DNA from: Bacteroidales bacterium H4
GTDB lineage: Bacteria > Bacteroidota > Bacteroidia > Bacteroidales > Muribaculaceae
DNA length: 43,345 nt
Assembly: GCA_001701165.1 (NCBI GenBank)
Contig: DAAP01000050.1
Location: 1 to 43,345 of the forward strand
Reading direction: 5' to 3'
The translations under genes and the position numbers were made by a program. The notes under the pieces were generated by a model. The model saw only the letters and a list, made by a program, of their open reading frames with translations, had not been told where the DNA came from and did not search any database. Shown here one piece after another: positions 16,712 through 26,251 of this stretch. Numbering within the stretch: position 1 is the stretch's first letter; every line of letters begins with the position of its first letter.

Positions 16712-19273
16712 ATGAAAAATTTTACCATTGCCCTATTGACCGCCGCGTCTTTAGCCACGACGTGCTACGCCGAGACTGTCACACTTAAAGGCGCCGAGTA
16801 CCAAATCACGACTCTGCAAGACCGCGAGCTGGGTCCGGGCGTACGCTATACACGAATACGCATACCGGAATATCCTCTCAATGTCAACATCTTGCGCATA
16901 GATGCATCAAATCCCTACAACAGCATCGAGACTACTCAAGCCTCTGACAAACTCTATGGTACCGAGGCCCTGGTAAACGCCGCCAAGAGACAAACTTCAA
17001 CCGGACATGTTGCGCTGGCGGGCGCAAATGCCAACTTTTGGTGCGTAAACGGACAGCCTCCTTTCAGCGACGAACTCGTAGGGTTGACGTATAACGGCAA
17101 CCTCCGCAATGGCAAGATTATCTCCGAGACAAACATGCACGCCGACCAATGGAACGGTGGATACAAACACACCGGTATCGTGGGCATAACTCCCGAAGGC
17201 TCCGTGCACAGCGGCAACTATTTCTCTTGGGCCGGATACATCAACTCGACAGCCACCGGCGAATTGGAAATATACACCGTCAACAAGACCGTCCGCGACA
17301 ACGAAGTCAACATCTACAACTCATACTACCCCACCAACCGCCCCTTCAAATGCGTGGACACATATACAGACAACGGCACCACGCATTTCAAGATTGTGCC
17401 CAAATGCGCCACCGAAGTCTACCTAAATATCGAAGAAGGACAAAAATGGAACGCCGGAGGCAAGGACATAACCTTCACCGTAGTCAAGGTGGTGCAAGAT
17501 GCCGGAGCAGGCACTTTGGCCAACTACGACCTTGCTATCGTGGGGCGTGGAGACAAGCGCGAGGCTCTCAACCGCCTCAAACCAGGCGACAAAGTCACCC
17601 TACGATACGGATGGTCCGACAAGAACGGCAAACTTATCGAATTTGACAACCTCGTAGGCGGCAACGCCCAGGTGATGAACGCCGGAACACTGACCAAATA
17701 CAACACATCCGAGACATACAACTCGCAAGTTTACTCTCGCACCGGATACGGCACCGATGACGAAGGCCGTTACCTCTACATCATCGTAATCGACAAAAGC
17801 ACAGACCCGCGCTACGGCACCTCGGCCGGATGCTCCACCACCGAGATGTGCGCCATAGCACAACACTACGGATGCACATACATGACCAACTTCGATGCCG
17901 GCGGAAGCGCCGAAATGCTCGTTGGCAACGCCATAGTCAACAAAACCACTGAGGCTTCGCCCCGCGCCGTAGCCAACGGTATGATAATCTACAGCATCGC
18001 GCCCGAAGACAACGAAATTACTCGCCTTGAATTTGCCGACTATAACCTCAAGGCTCCGGTATATGGCACCTACACCCCACGCATCATCGGCTACAACAAA
18101 TACGATGCCGTGGTAAGCGACGACGTACAGGGCATTGTACTAAGCTGCGACCCCAATGTAGGCACCTGCAACGGCAACGTCTTCTCCGCCGGTGGCATCG
18201 GCATGGTGGCTCCGCTCACCGCATCGCTCGGCAGCATTTCCGTTTCCAAAGACATCACCATCGTAGACACACAGATGGCCCTGCGTATCAAGCCCATACT
18301 CATCGACAGCCACCGCGAATATCCCGTTGAGGCTTCGGCCGAAATCGATGGCAATACCTACACCTATAACCCTGCCGGCATCATATGGACAGTGGCCGAT
18401 CCCTCGGTGGCATTTATCGATGCCAATGGTGTACTCCACGGACTCAAAGACGGCACAACAGACATCACCGCCACCATAGGCCGTTTCAGCGACACAACCC
18501 CCGTTACAGTCGAAATAGCCAAAAAACCTTACTACGACTTCTGCTCCTGGGCCGACTGGAAAGCCATGGGCACTGCCGGCATAGTCAACGCCGCCGGAAA
18601 GACAGCACTCACCATTTCGGACAATGGCACAATAAACTTCACCTACAAAACCCCGCGCGACCCATACATGTACATCGCTCGCGATATCACCTTTTACAGC
18701 CTGCCGGACGAAATATCCTTTGATTTCACATCCTCTATACCGGTGTCAAAGGTTGTCGTAGACGCACGCACACGGCTTCACTCGCGCACAAACAACATCA
18801 GCATCACGGCAAAAGACTCCGAGTCCTTCGCCGCCGAAAAAACCCACCACGTAACATTGCCATGGGATGCCATAGGCGACAAAGACGACCTAATTACCTA
18901 CCCGGTATCGATGCACCAAATCCGCTTCGTATTTGTCAAGGACGCAGCCAATAAAGGCGACCAAACAGTACAAGTATCTGACGTCAAAGCAACATACAAA
19001 TACTACGACGGCATAGCCGATGTCGCGACTACCAATGCCGCAACTCTATCCGTATGGCCCAACCCGGTAAGCGGCACTACCTTTACAGTACGAGCCAACG
19101 CCCCGATGGCATCCGTATCCATATACAGCCTCGGCGGGACACTTGTCAGCAAAACACCGGCCAACGGCGAAAGCGTAATGCAAGTTGCCACACCCGCTAC
19201 CGCCGGCGTATATATCGTAGCCGCCAAATGCTTAGACGGAGCCAAGATCTGCACCAAACTCATGGCCAAGTAA
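16712..19273 (+). CDS. Secreted phosphodiester glycosidase (NAGPA/DUF2233 domain) with T9SS-like tail
   Basis: Exported 853-residue protein. Signal peptide is residues 1-20, cleaved after CYA. The NAGPA/DUF2233 domain is at about 60-430; the core motif reads NFDAGGSAEMLVGN, with D395-A-G-G-S399 replacing the usual DGGGS, and is followed by the usual N-K/R...R-x-VANGM segment. Related domains cleave sugar-1-phosphodiester bonds (the human uncovering enzyme). A Big-2-like domain is at about 530-610 (IIWTVADPSVAFIDANGVLHGLKDGTTDITA). A beta-sandwich follows, then a C-terminal type A T9SS-like domain (about 775-853, LSVWPNPVSGTTFTV...GVYIVAAK). Real start ATG is 16712; a TTG two codons earlier is less likely. 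It heads the 16.7-26.0 kb island. Confidence 0.88.
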   Translation: MKNFTIALLTAASLATTCYAETVTLKGAEYQITTLQDRELGPGVRYTRIRIPEYPLNVNILRIDASNPYNSIETTQASDKLYGTEALVNAAKRQTSTGHVALAGANANFWCVNGQPPFSDELVGLTYNGNLRNGKIISETNMHADQWNGGYKHTGIVGITPEGSVHSGNYFSWAGYINSTATGELEIYTVNKTVRDNEVNIYNSYYPTNRPFKCVDTYTDNGTTHFKIVPKCATEVYLNIEEGQKWNAGGKDITFTVVKVVQDAGAGTLANYDLAIVGRGDKREALNRLKPGDKVTLRYGWSDKNGKLIEFDNLVGGNAQVMNAGTLTKYNTSETYNSQVYSRTGYGTDDEGRYLYIIVIDKSTDPRYGTSAGCSTTEMCAIAQHYGCTYMTNFDAGGSAEMLVGNAIVNKTTEASPRAVANGMIIYSIAPEDNEITRLEFADYNLKAPVYGTYTPRIIGYNKYDAVVSDDVQGIVLSCDPNVGTCNGNVFSAGGIGMVAPLTASLGSISVSKDITIVDTQMALRIKPILIDSHREYPVEASAEIDGNTYTYNPAGIIWTVADPSVAFIDANGVLHGLKDGTTDITATIGRFSDTTPVTVEIAKKPYYDFCSWADWKAMGTAGIVNAAGKTALTISDNGTINFTYKTPRDPYMYIARDITFYSLPDEISFDFTSSIPVSKVVVDARTRLHSRTNNISITAKDSESFAAEKTHHVTLPWDAIGDKDDLITYPVSMHQIRFVFVKDAANKGDQTVQVSDVKATYKYYDGIADVATTNAATLSVWPNPVSGTTFTVRANAPMASVSIYSLGGTLVSKTPANGESVMQVATPATAGVYIVAAKCLDGAKICTKLMAK

Positions 19274-19412
19274 CACCATGGGCAATTGTCCATGCGCCCC
19301 CACTATCGACTTAAACCAAGACTACAGACCGGACAAGGACGAGACAAACTACACATCAAGACAACGCAACAACACAACAGCAAAAAACAAAACCATAACA
19401 CCCTATAACCTT

Positions 19413-20144
19413 ATGAGAAAAAAAATCCTGCTAAGCGCCTTGGCTTTTACAGCCTGCGTATGGACACAAGCACAGATAGCCGAAGTGTCCGCACCGCGCC
19501 CACTGCTTAAGGGCACGCAAAGCGAAATGTATTACCCCGTGCTCAGCGCCGACGGCACACAGCTGATGTTCAGCAAAGCCGATTACTCGGACCTGCGCGT
19601 CTATGACTACGCCTCCGGAGCCACTAAGGCAGTGAAAGCTACGCGGCCCGAAGCCTTCCGTGCACGTTTCGTAGGCGACAAAGTTTCCACGACCCGACAA
19701 ACGACAGGCACCACCGTGAGCGTCAAAGGCTCCAAGCTGATTATCACGGTCAACGGCACAACACACGAATACACGCCCGTAGAATGCTACGCCGGATACT
19801 GCTGGCCTTCGCTGTCTCCCGACGGCTCCAAAGTAATGTTTGTCGCCGCCGGCAAAGGCATATATATCACCGACCTTAAAGGCTGCATTCTCAGCCAACC
19901 GGGTAAATACGAAGCCCCGGTATGGTACGGCAACAACCACATCGTGGCCATGAACGCCAAAGACGATGGACACCAATACATGTCCTCGCAGATTGTACTG
20001 CTCAGCGCCGACGGAAAACAGGTGCAAGACCTTACCAAGCCCGAATCAATGAGCATGAACCCGGCCGCAGCAATCAGCGCCAATCGCGTGGTCTACAACA
20101 CTATCGACGGACGCCTCTACGAAATGACTGTGACCCTCAAGTGA
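19413..20144 (+). CDS. Exported beta-propeller protein, cassette copy A
   Basis: 243-residue exported protein. The signal peptide MRKKILLSALAFTACVWTQA-Q is probably cleaved after AQA; it is not a lipoprotein. The mature part consists of TolB/WD40-like (PD40) blades, seen in YYPVLSADGTQLMFSKADYSDLRVYDYASG and CWPSLSPDGSKVMFVAAGKGIYITDLKG. The size is small for a full six- or seven-blade propeller, so it may be a partial propeller or an assembly partner. It lies 139 nt after the phosphodiester glycosidase and 41 nt before amidase A. The same pair recurs at 22730-26025. The start was placed at the signal peptide; an upstream ATG at 19278 would give a polar, non-exported N-terminus. Confidence 0.85.
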   Translation: MRKKILLSALAFTACVWTQAQIAEVSAPRPLLKGTQSEMYYPVLSADGTQLMFSKADYSDLRVYDYASGATKAVKATRPEAFRARFVGDKVSTTRQTTGTTVSVKGSKLIITVNGTTHEYTPVECYAGYCWPSLSPDGSKVMFVAAGKGIYITDLKGCILSQPGKYEAPVWYGNNHIVAMNAKDDGHQYMSSQIVLLSADGKQVQDLTKPESMSMNPAAAISANRVVYNTIDGRLYEMTVTLK

Positions 20145-20185
20145 TACATACCATTACACACACTCCAAAACAATTTTAGCGTATT

Positions 20186-22597
20186 ATGAAATACTCCAAA
20201 ATATTTGCTGCCGCTCTGGTGTCGATGGTATCTATGGGCACCCTCTTTGCCGCACCGGCTTCGGCACAAAACACCAAGAAAATAAAAGTATATATCAATC
20301 CCGGACACGGCGGACACGACCCCGATGACCGAAACGTAGTCATCGCTCCATACACACAAGGCGACCCGGAAGGATACTGGGAATCAAACTCTAACCTCGA
20401 AAAAGGCCTTGCGCTGCGCGACATGCTGCTCGAAAAAGGCTATGACGTGGAAATATCGCGCGTCACCAACACCTCGGCCGACGACCTGGGCCTGTCCACA
20501 ATCGTCAATCTGAGTAACAACAGCGGCGCAGATATCTTCTTCTCGATACACTCCAACGCCACCGGCACCGAAGCGCGCCGCAACTTCCCGCTGATGCTGT
20601 ACCGCGGATACGACAACGAACCGGTAATCCCGAACTCGGACGTCATTGCCAAGATTCTAAACAAGTATCTACTACAGAACAAAGCTACATACTGGACCAG
20701 CACCAATATCAACTGTCGCGGCGACTTCAGCTTCTATCCCACATGGCACGGCGCCGGGCTGGGCGTATTGCGCGGAAATACACGCGTGAGTATGCTCTCC
20801 GAAGGATCATTCCATGATTATATCCCCGAGACTTACCGTCTGATGAACAAGGACTTCTGCTGGATGGAAGCATGGCATTTCCGCAAAGCCATCGATGAGT
20901 ACTTCAACCAGCCGGGTGTAGACTTCGGAGTGGTGGCCGGACGACTCAACGACAACCGAACACCTCGCGACGGCAGCTATCTGAAATTCGGCGACGACTG
21001 GTACGCCACAATCCAGGGCGCAAAGGTCGAACTGATTGACGCAGAGGGCAAAGTCGTGGACACATACACCACCGAGACAAAGCACATCAACGGCTTCTAT
21101 CTTTTCCGCAAAGTCACCCCGGGACACTACACCGTCAAGGCCTCCTGCGACACCCATTATCCCATAAGCACCGAAATCGATGTCGTAGCTGACGAAATCA
21201 CCTACGCAAACATGCAAATGGGCAAAATACGCAATACACCGCCCGAAGTAGTGGCATATTCACCCATGTGGAAAGACGGCGACGAACCGGTGCTGTGCAA
21301 CAGCCCCGTCATTATCGATTTCAATTGGGACATGGACACCGAGAGCGCCGAAAAAGCCTTCAGCATCTCGCCCGCCACGGCCGGAACATTCTCTTGGGAA
21401 GACATCAACCACCGTCTGGTATTCACCCCATCAGAACCTTACAAAACCAATACGAAATACACCGTCACCATATCAACCGAAGCCAAGCACCCGGACAATA
21501 TGAATATGGAAAATCCCTTCACGTTCTCGTTTATGACTACCAACTTCAATTATATGAAGATACTCGGGCAGTTCCCCAAACAGGACGAAAAGGTACACTA
21601 TTCAAATGCCGCCATCGAATTTCGCTTTGACCTGATACCCAATGTAGCACCCATCCTCAAGCAAATCACATGCACAGACAGCAAGGGCAACAACGTCAGC
21701 TTCAACAAGCGCAAAATGACAAACTCGAAGGCCGGCGCCACATACGGATTCTTCCGAATACCATTCCTCAAGGACCTCACCGTTGGCGAAACATACAACC
21801 TGACACTTGCACGCGAATTTGCAGACAAGAACGGCATTACCCTCCAAGAACCGGTCAATGTAACATTTACAGCCGTAGATGCCGCCGAAAGCACTGCAGG
21901 ACAAGGCATTATAGACAACATGGAGACACCAGCCGATTACAGCATGGCCGAAGTGGGCAGCCTTAATGTCGAGAGCCAAAGCGTAACCGCAGCCGCCCAT
22001 CCGCTCGTAGGCAAAGCCGTAGACTTCACCTACAAGTTTAAAGATACCGAAGGAGGCGAAATCCTGTGGGAACGTGCCGAAAGCGCACCCCAAGTCCTCA
22101 AGGCCGGCGAAAAAGTAGGCGTACATATCAGTGGCGACCTCACCGCAAACAAAGTTTACCTTGAGTTGACATCCGATGTATCGACCACCTACACATATGT
22201 CTGCGATATGGACTTCCTGGGCTGGCGTTACTTCGAAATCCCGGTAACGGTAGAAGCTGACGCTCAGCTCACCGGCATTAAGCTTGTACAAAATTCCTCA
22301 CAAATGAGCGCCGCAGGCACCTTCGCCGTAGACGACATCAAATACATTGGCAGCGGCGCAGTCGAAGACATAGAATGCACCTCGCTGATCGTACATCCCA
22401 ATCCGGCAAGCGAATACCTCGTAGCCAATGCCGACTTCCTCATCACAGGAATACGACTGGTCACCGCCTCCGGCATCACAGTGGCACAGACGGAAGGAAA
22501 TGTGCTCAATGTCAGCGAAATTGCAGACGGAGCATACTTCGCCATCATCAGCAACGGCGCAGGCCAATACACACGCAAAGTTCTGATAAAGCACTGA
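20186..22597 (+). CDS. Secreted N-acetylmuramoyl-L-alanine amidase with T9SS-like tail, copy A
   Basis: 803-residue exported enzyme that should cleave the MurNAc-L-Ala bond of peptidoglycan. Signal peptide is about 1-27. The Amidase_3 domain is at about 32-245 with zinc and catalytic residues H41 (INPGHGGHD), E66 (YWESNSNL), H122 (FSIHSNA) and E206 (MLSEGSFHD), all intact. Then come a carboxypeptidase-regulatory-like Ig domain (about 250-340), two Big_5-like domains (about 345-600), a jelly-roll-like region and a type A T9SS-like tail (about 725-803, LIVHPNPASEYL...TRKVLIKH). The tail suggests cell-surface display or release rather than periplasmic work. Same domain order as the 23605 protein. 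Confidence 0.93.
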   Translation: MKYSKIFAAALVSMVSMGTLFAAPASAQNTKKIKVYINPGHGGHDPDDRNVVIAPYTQGDPEGYWESNSNLEKGLALRDMLLEKGYDVEISRVTNTSADDLGLSTIVNLSNNSGADIFFSIHSNATGTEARRNFPLMLYRGYDNEPVIPNSDVIAKILNKYLLQNKATYWTSTNINCRGDFSFYPTWHGAGLGVLRGNTRVSMLSEGSFHDYIPETYRLMNKDFCWMEAWHFRKAIDEYFNQPGVDFGVVAGRLNDNRTPRDGSYLKFGDDWYATIQGAKVELIDAEGKVVDTYTTETKHINGFYLFRKVTPGHYTVKASCDTHYPISTEIDVVADEITYANMQMGKIRNTPPEVVAYSPMWKDGDEPVLCNSPVIIDFNWDMDTESAEKAFSISPATAGTFSWEDINHRLVFTPSEPYKTNTKYTVTISTEAKHPDNMNMENPFTFSFMTTNFNYMKILGQFPKQDEKVHYSNAAIEFRFDLIPNVAPILKQITCTDSKGNNVSFNKRKMTNSKAGATYGFFRIPFLKDLTVGETYNLTLAREFADKNGITLQEPVNVTFTAVDAAESTAGQGIIDNMETPADYSMAEVGSLNVESQSVTAAAHPLVGKAVDFTYKFKDTEGGEILWERAESAPQVLKAGEKVGVHISGDLTANKVYLELTSDVSTTYTYVCDMDFLGWRYFEIPVTVEADAQLTGIKLVQNSSQMSAAGTFAVDDIKYIGSGAVEDIECTSLIVHPNPASEYLVANADFLITGIRLVTASGITVAQTEGNVLNVSEIADGAYFAIISNGAGQYTRKVLIKH

Positions 22598-22623
22598 TAC
22601 ATATTTCCATCAACAGGTAAAAT

Positions 22624-22663
22624 CTAAGAACTTTAAGGGCTTTGATGCCCTTAAAGTTCTTAG
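22624..22663. repeat. Perfect 17-bp hairpin between the two cassettes
   Basis: CTAAGAACTTTAAGGGC (22624-22640) and its exact complement (22647-22663) flank a 6-nt loop. There is no T-run on the plus strand. It may be a bidirectional terminator or processing hairpin, or a dispersed palindromic repeat, and it separates cassette A from cassette B. Confidence 0.7.
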
Positions 22664-22729
22664 AAGCTATATAAGGGAAAACATCCTCACGACAACACAC
22701 ATTTACACACACTTCCAAACACTTCATTG

Positions 22730-23569
22730 ATGAAGAGACACATCCTACTAGCCGCAGCAATACTTGGCGTCGCCGTCTCCGCTGCCGCCATCACCATCTC
22801 GGCGCCTCAAAAAATCGAAGCCCCCGAAGGGTCGCACCACCCCGTCCTAAGCCCCGACGGAAAGACCTTGCTATTCAGCACCCAAGACCATACCGGGCTG
22901 AAAGCAATGGACCTGACCACAGGCGGTATTGCCACCATCGACACCGATGCCGCCGCCGGTTTCGCCCCAATATTCAACGCCGATGGCACCAAAGTATTCT
23001 ATCGCACCGCCATGCTCGTCGATGGATTACTATGCCACGATGTGCGTAGCTACGACATAGCCAAAGACGCCAAACCCGTCAAGCTGCAATCATACAGCCG
23101 CAAAACGCCCTCCAATCTTAACACCGTCAGCGCAAATGACAACTACGCCTTTGCAGACTACCGCGACATCTTAGTCTGCCATAACGGCGTCACAACCAAA
23201 ATCACGCCCTTGTCCGATGCACACTCTTACTTGTGGGCTTCGCTATCGCCCGACGGCACACATCTGCTGTTTTGCGAACCTTTCGAAGGCGTATTCGTAG
23301 CCAATGCCGATGGCACACAACCGCAGCGTATAGCATCAAAAGGCGATTTCCCCGCATGGCTCTCCAACAACATGGTAGCTTACGTAGTCACCCATGATGA
23401 CGGATACGTGGTACTTGACAGCAAATTACGCGTAGTCAATATCGTCTCCGACCAAACCACCGATGTCACAAATGCCGACACCCTCGTGGGCGAAGCCGCC
23501 GCCGCTGCCGGAAAAATCGTATACTCCGACCTGCAAGGAAACATGTACCTTATCCACGTAAGCGAATGA
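22730..23569 (+). CDS. Exported beta-propeller protein, cassette copy B
   Basis: 279-residue paralogue of the 19413 protein. The signal peptide is MKRHILLAAAILGVAVSAAA. PD40-like blades are seen in HHPVLSPDGKTLLFSTQDHTGLKAMDLTTGG, FAPIFNADGTKVFYRTAMLVDG and LWASLSPDGTHLLFCEPFEGVFVANADG. Both copies open the mature chain with an xxxISAP / EVSAP segment and keep a similar blade order. ATG at 22730 is preferred over the TTG immediately before it. Its stop overlaps an ATG at 23566 of the next frame, so it is tightly linked with amidase B. A partner or regulatory role for the amidase is inferred only from the repeated pairing. Confidence 0.85.
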   Translation: MKRHILLAAAILGVAVSAAAITISAPQKIEAPEGSHHPVLSPDGKTLLFSTQDHTGLKAMDLTTGGIATIDTDAAAGFAPIFNADGTKVFYRTAMLVDGLLCHDVRSYDIAKDAKPVKLQSYSRKTPSNLNTVSANDNYAFADYRDILVCHNGVTTKITPLSDAHSYLWASLSPDGTHLLFCEPFEGVFVANADGTQPQRIASKGDFPAWLSNNMVAYVVTHDDGYVVLDSKLRVVNIVSDQTTDVTNADTLVGEAAAAAGKIVYSDLQGNMYLIHVSE

Positions 23570-23604
23570 CAACCATACGCACACCACGAACTATGACCAT
23601 ACAA

Positions 23605-26025
23605 ATGAAACGCATAATATTATTGCTGTTGGGAGCGCTCGTTGTCGCTTCCGGAGCATACGCCAAACGTATGTCCGAACTCAAGATTTACATCAACCCC
23701 GGACACGGAGGTTACACATCGGACGACCGCCCCATCAGAATTTATCCCTTTGAGCAAAACGACACACTCGGATACTGGGAATCCAAGTCAAACCTATACA
23801 AAGGTCTGCACATGTATCACATACTGGACTCCCTGGGTGCAACGCCATACCTGTCGCGCATCAAGAACACTCAAGCTGATGACCGAAGCCTCAGCGGCAT
23901 CGCCGCCGAAGCCAACTCCCTGGGCGTTGACCTGTTCTTCTCGATACACTCCAACGCCGGCGAGAATGTCAACTACCCGCTGATGCTCTATCGCGAAAGC
24001 ACCATAGGCACACCGCGATACCCCGAAAATATAACCCTAAGCAAAATCGTGTGGAAAAATCTCCACAGCCGCAAACTGGCCATCTGGACACGCGACACCG
24101 AATACGTGGCCGGCGACCTCACATTCTACCAAAACATGTGGCAAGGCGGCTTGGGCGTACTACGCACTCTCTACACCGTGGGACTGCTCTCCGAAGGCTC
24201 GATGCACGAACACCGTCCCGAGGCACACCGACTGATGAACGATGACTACAACTGGATTGAAGCATGGCTCTTCGTCAAATCCATCATGGAGTTCTATGAC
24301 ACAGAAGACAAATTCGTCACAGGCAACATCGCCGGTATCATCTACGACGACCACAACCTGCGCGAAAAACTCTATCCCTCCAACTTCACCATGTACGGAC
24401 GCGACAAAAACGCTCCGGTCAACGGTGCATACGTTCAACTGATTGACGCCCAAGGCAAAACCATCCAAACACGCACAACCGACAATATGTACAACGGCGT
24501 GTACGCATTCCGCAACGTCACCCCGGGCACATACACTGTTCGCGTCAGCCGTGACGACTACTACACCGAAGACAAGACAGTCACCGTCGTCGCCAACGGC
24601 ATCGTCTACCAAGACTTCCCGATGGTGCTCAAGCGCGAATATCCGCTCGCGGTCACCAAGTACGCACCAGCTCCGGCAGATGGCGAACTCATCTCCTGCT
24701 CTTCATCCATAGACTTCGAATTCAACACCGATGTAGACCAAGAATCCTTCGAGAAAGCCTTCAGCATCACCCCCGAAGTCAAAGGATACTTTGTCTTCAG
24801 CGAAAGCTACCACAAAGCATCCTTCGTCCCCGAACTGTCTCTCGAACGCAACACCACATACACGGTCAACGTAGATGCCTCAGCCAAGACCGCTGACAGC
24901 CGATATAGCCACCCGCAGATGGAACAGCCCCTGACTTTCACTTTCACTACCAAAAACCGAGACCGCCTCGAAGTCATCGACCAATTCCCGGCTGACGGCG
25001 GCACGGTACACTATGCAACACCGACGCTCGAATTCCGTTTTGACAACACCATCAACACCAACGGAGTATATGATGTAATAACCATCACCGACAGCAAAGG
25101 CAACGAAGTGGCCGTCAACAAACGCACATCCAAATTCAACCGACTCACCAACGGATACGGCAACGCCATATTCGCCATCACCGGCGACCTCGTCCCGGGC
25201 GAAAAATACCACGTCAAACTCTCCGGAACACTCCGAGACACCGAAGCACTGCCTCTGGGCACCGACATTGAGTACGATTTCACAGCCATAGATGCCACTG
25301 CCGAAGCCGAACAGACTATCGTCGAAGACTTTGAAACAGCCGCAAACTTCATCGTAGACCCTGAACAGACATCCGGAACAGCCGCTAATCCAACGGCGAC
25401 ACGCTCCACCGCAGTCAAACTCTTCGACAAAGCATCGGGACGCTTCACCTACAAATTTGCCGACAGCCACGGCGGATCCATTGTCTGGAAATACACCGGC
25501 GAACCACACCCCTACAACACCAACGACATCCTGGGCATGTACATCAACGGCGACTTCAACAACCACGAACTTTACGTGGGCGTTGCCTCCGGTACAAACA
25601 TCAAGTACAAAAAAGTCTGCGACCTCGACTTCATCGGATGGCAATACCGCGAAGTCATCCTCGACAACCTCGAAAAAGACTTCTGCCCCTTCCTGCTCAG
25701 CGAAATCAAAGTCGTACAGCAAAAGAGCCCCATCACACAGAACGGAGCCTTCAACCTCGACAACATCTCATTCCGTAAAGGTTCCGGCAGCGTGAATGAC
25801 ATCACTACCGATGCCGAAGCATCCTTTGCCGTGCGCATCGACGGACGCCGCATCCTAATCGCCGATGCGCAAGCCTCGACCACCGCGGACGTATACGCAG
25901 TAGATGGCACACTGGTAGCCTCCAAAACCACCGATGCCTACGGCGTCGCCTCCATCGATGTACCTGCCGCCGGCATCTACATCGTCCGCGTCGCTGCCAC
26001 CGCCACCAAAGTCTCCATCCGCTAA
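23605..26025 (+). CDS. Secreted N-acetylmuramoyl-L-alanine amidase, copy B
   Basis: 806-residue paralogue of the 20186 protein. Signal peptide is 1-20 (RIILLLLGALVVASGAYA). The Amidase_3 domain is at about 25-235 with H34 (INPGHGGYT), E59 (GYWESKSNL), H115 (FSIHSNA) and E197 (LLSEGSMHE) retained. A carboxypeptidase-regulatory-like domain (NAPVNGAYVQLIDAQGK...), two Big_5-like domains, a jelly-roll-like region and a shorter T9SS-like tail ending KVSIR follow. The frame is open from ATG 23566, which overlaps the propeller stop by 4 nt, and another ATG is at 23593. I chose 23605 because the signal peptide begins there, but coupling from 23566 is possible. It ends the island before a strong terminator. 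Confidence 0.92.
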   Translation: MKRIILLLLGALVVASGAYAKRMSELKIYINPGHGGYTSDDRPIRIYPFEQNDTLGYWESKSNLYKGLHMYHILDSLGATPYLSRIKNTQADDRSLSGIAAEANSLGVDLFFSIHSNAGENVNYPLMLYRESTIGTPRYPENITLSKIVWKNLHSRKLAIWTRDTEYVAGDLTFYQNMWQGGLGVLRTLYTVGLLSEGSMHEHRPEAHRLMNDDYNWIEAWLFVKSIMEFYDTEDKFVTGNIAGIIYDDHNLREKLYPSNFTMYGRDKNAPVNGAYVQLIDAQGKTIQTRTTDNMYNGVYAFRNVTPGTYTVRVSRDDYYTEDKTVTVVANGIVYQDFPMVLKREYPLAVTKYAPAPADGELISCSSSIDFEFNTDVDQESFEKAFSITPEVKGYFVFSESYHKASFVPELSLERNTTYTVNVDASAKTADSRYSHPQMEQPLTFTFTTKNRDRLEVIDQFPADGGTVHYATPTLEFRFDNTINTNGVYDVITITDSKGNEVAVNKRTSKFNRLTNGYGNAIFAITGDLVPGEKYHVKLSGTLRDTEALPLGTDIEYDFTAIDATAEAEQTIVEDFETAANFIVDPEQTSGTAANPTATRSTAVKLFDKASGRFTYKFADSHGGSIVWKYTGEPHPYNTNDILGMYINGDFNNHELYVGVASGTNIKYKKVCDLDFIGWQYREVILDNLEKDFCPFLLSEIKVVQQKSPITQNGAFNLDNISFRKGSGSVNDITTDAEASFAVRIDGRRILIADAQASTTADVYAVDGTLVASKTTDAYGVASIDVPAAGIYIVRVAATATKVSIR

Positions 26026-26087
26026 CAACCTCGAGGCCAAGCCATACACTTAGGCCACCCACCCTGCCGGCAAAGCAGGACACACCC

Positions 26088-26130
26088 TACGCGGTGCTGT
26101 GCCGATTGGCACAGCACCGCGTATTCTATT
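26088..26130 (+). terminator. Strong terminator hairpin after amidase B
   Basis: A perfect 16-bp stem (26088-26103 with 26108-26123; arm TACGCGGTGCTGTGCC) has a 4-nt loop GATT and is followed by TTCTATT. It ends the exported-protein island. The T-run is weak but the stem is very stable. Confidence 0.8.
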
Positions 26131-26186
26131 GACCGGCAATAAGCACATTTTCGGCTGCGGAAGGCGGAAGTATGGCAGATAATGCT

Positions 26187-26194
26187 TAACTTTG
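26187..26194 (+). promoter_or_regulatory. -7 promoter box upstream of the kinase-like gene
   Basis: TAACTTTG matches TAnnTTTG, 57 nt before the GTG start. A short hairpin (GGACAC-CCGA-GTGTCC, 26208-26223) lies in the leader between box and start. Confidence 0.6.
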
Positions 26195-26251
26195 CAAAAA
26201 GCCTAAGGGACACCCGAGTGTCCAAATCGAGCAAACACAATCTGATTTATC

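Noticed and set aside
24880..25722. 280-codon open frame antisense to amidase B
   Set aside because: Lies fully inside a well supported gene and translates to Val/Phe/Gly-rich low-information sequence.
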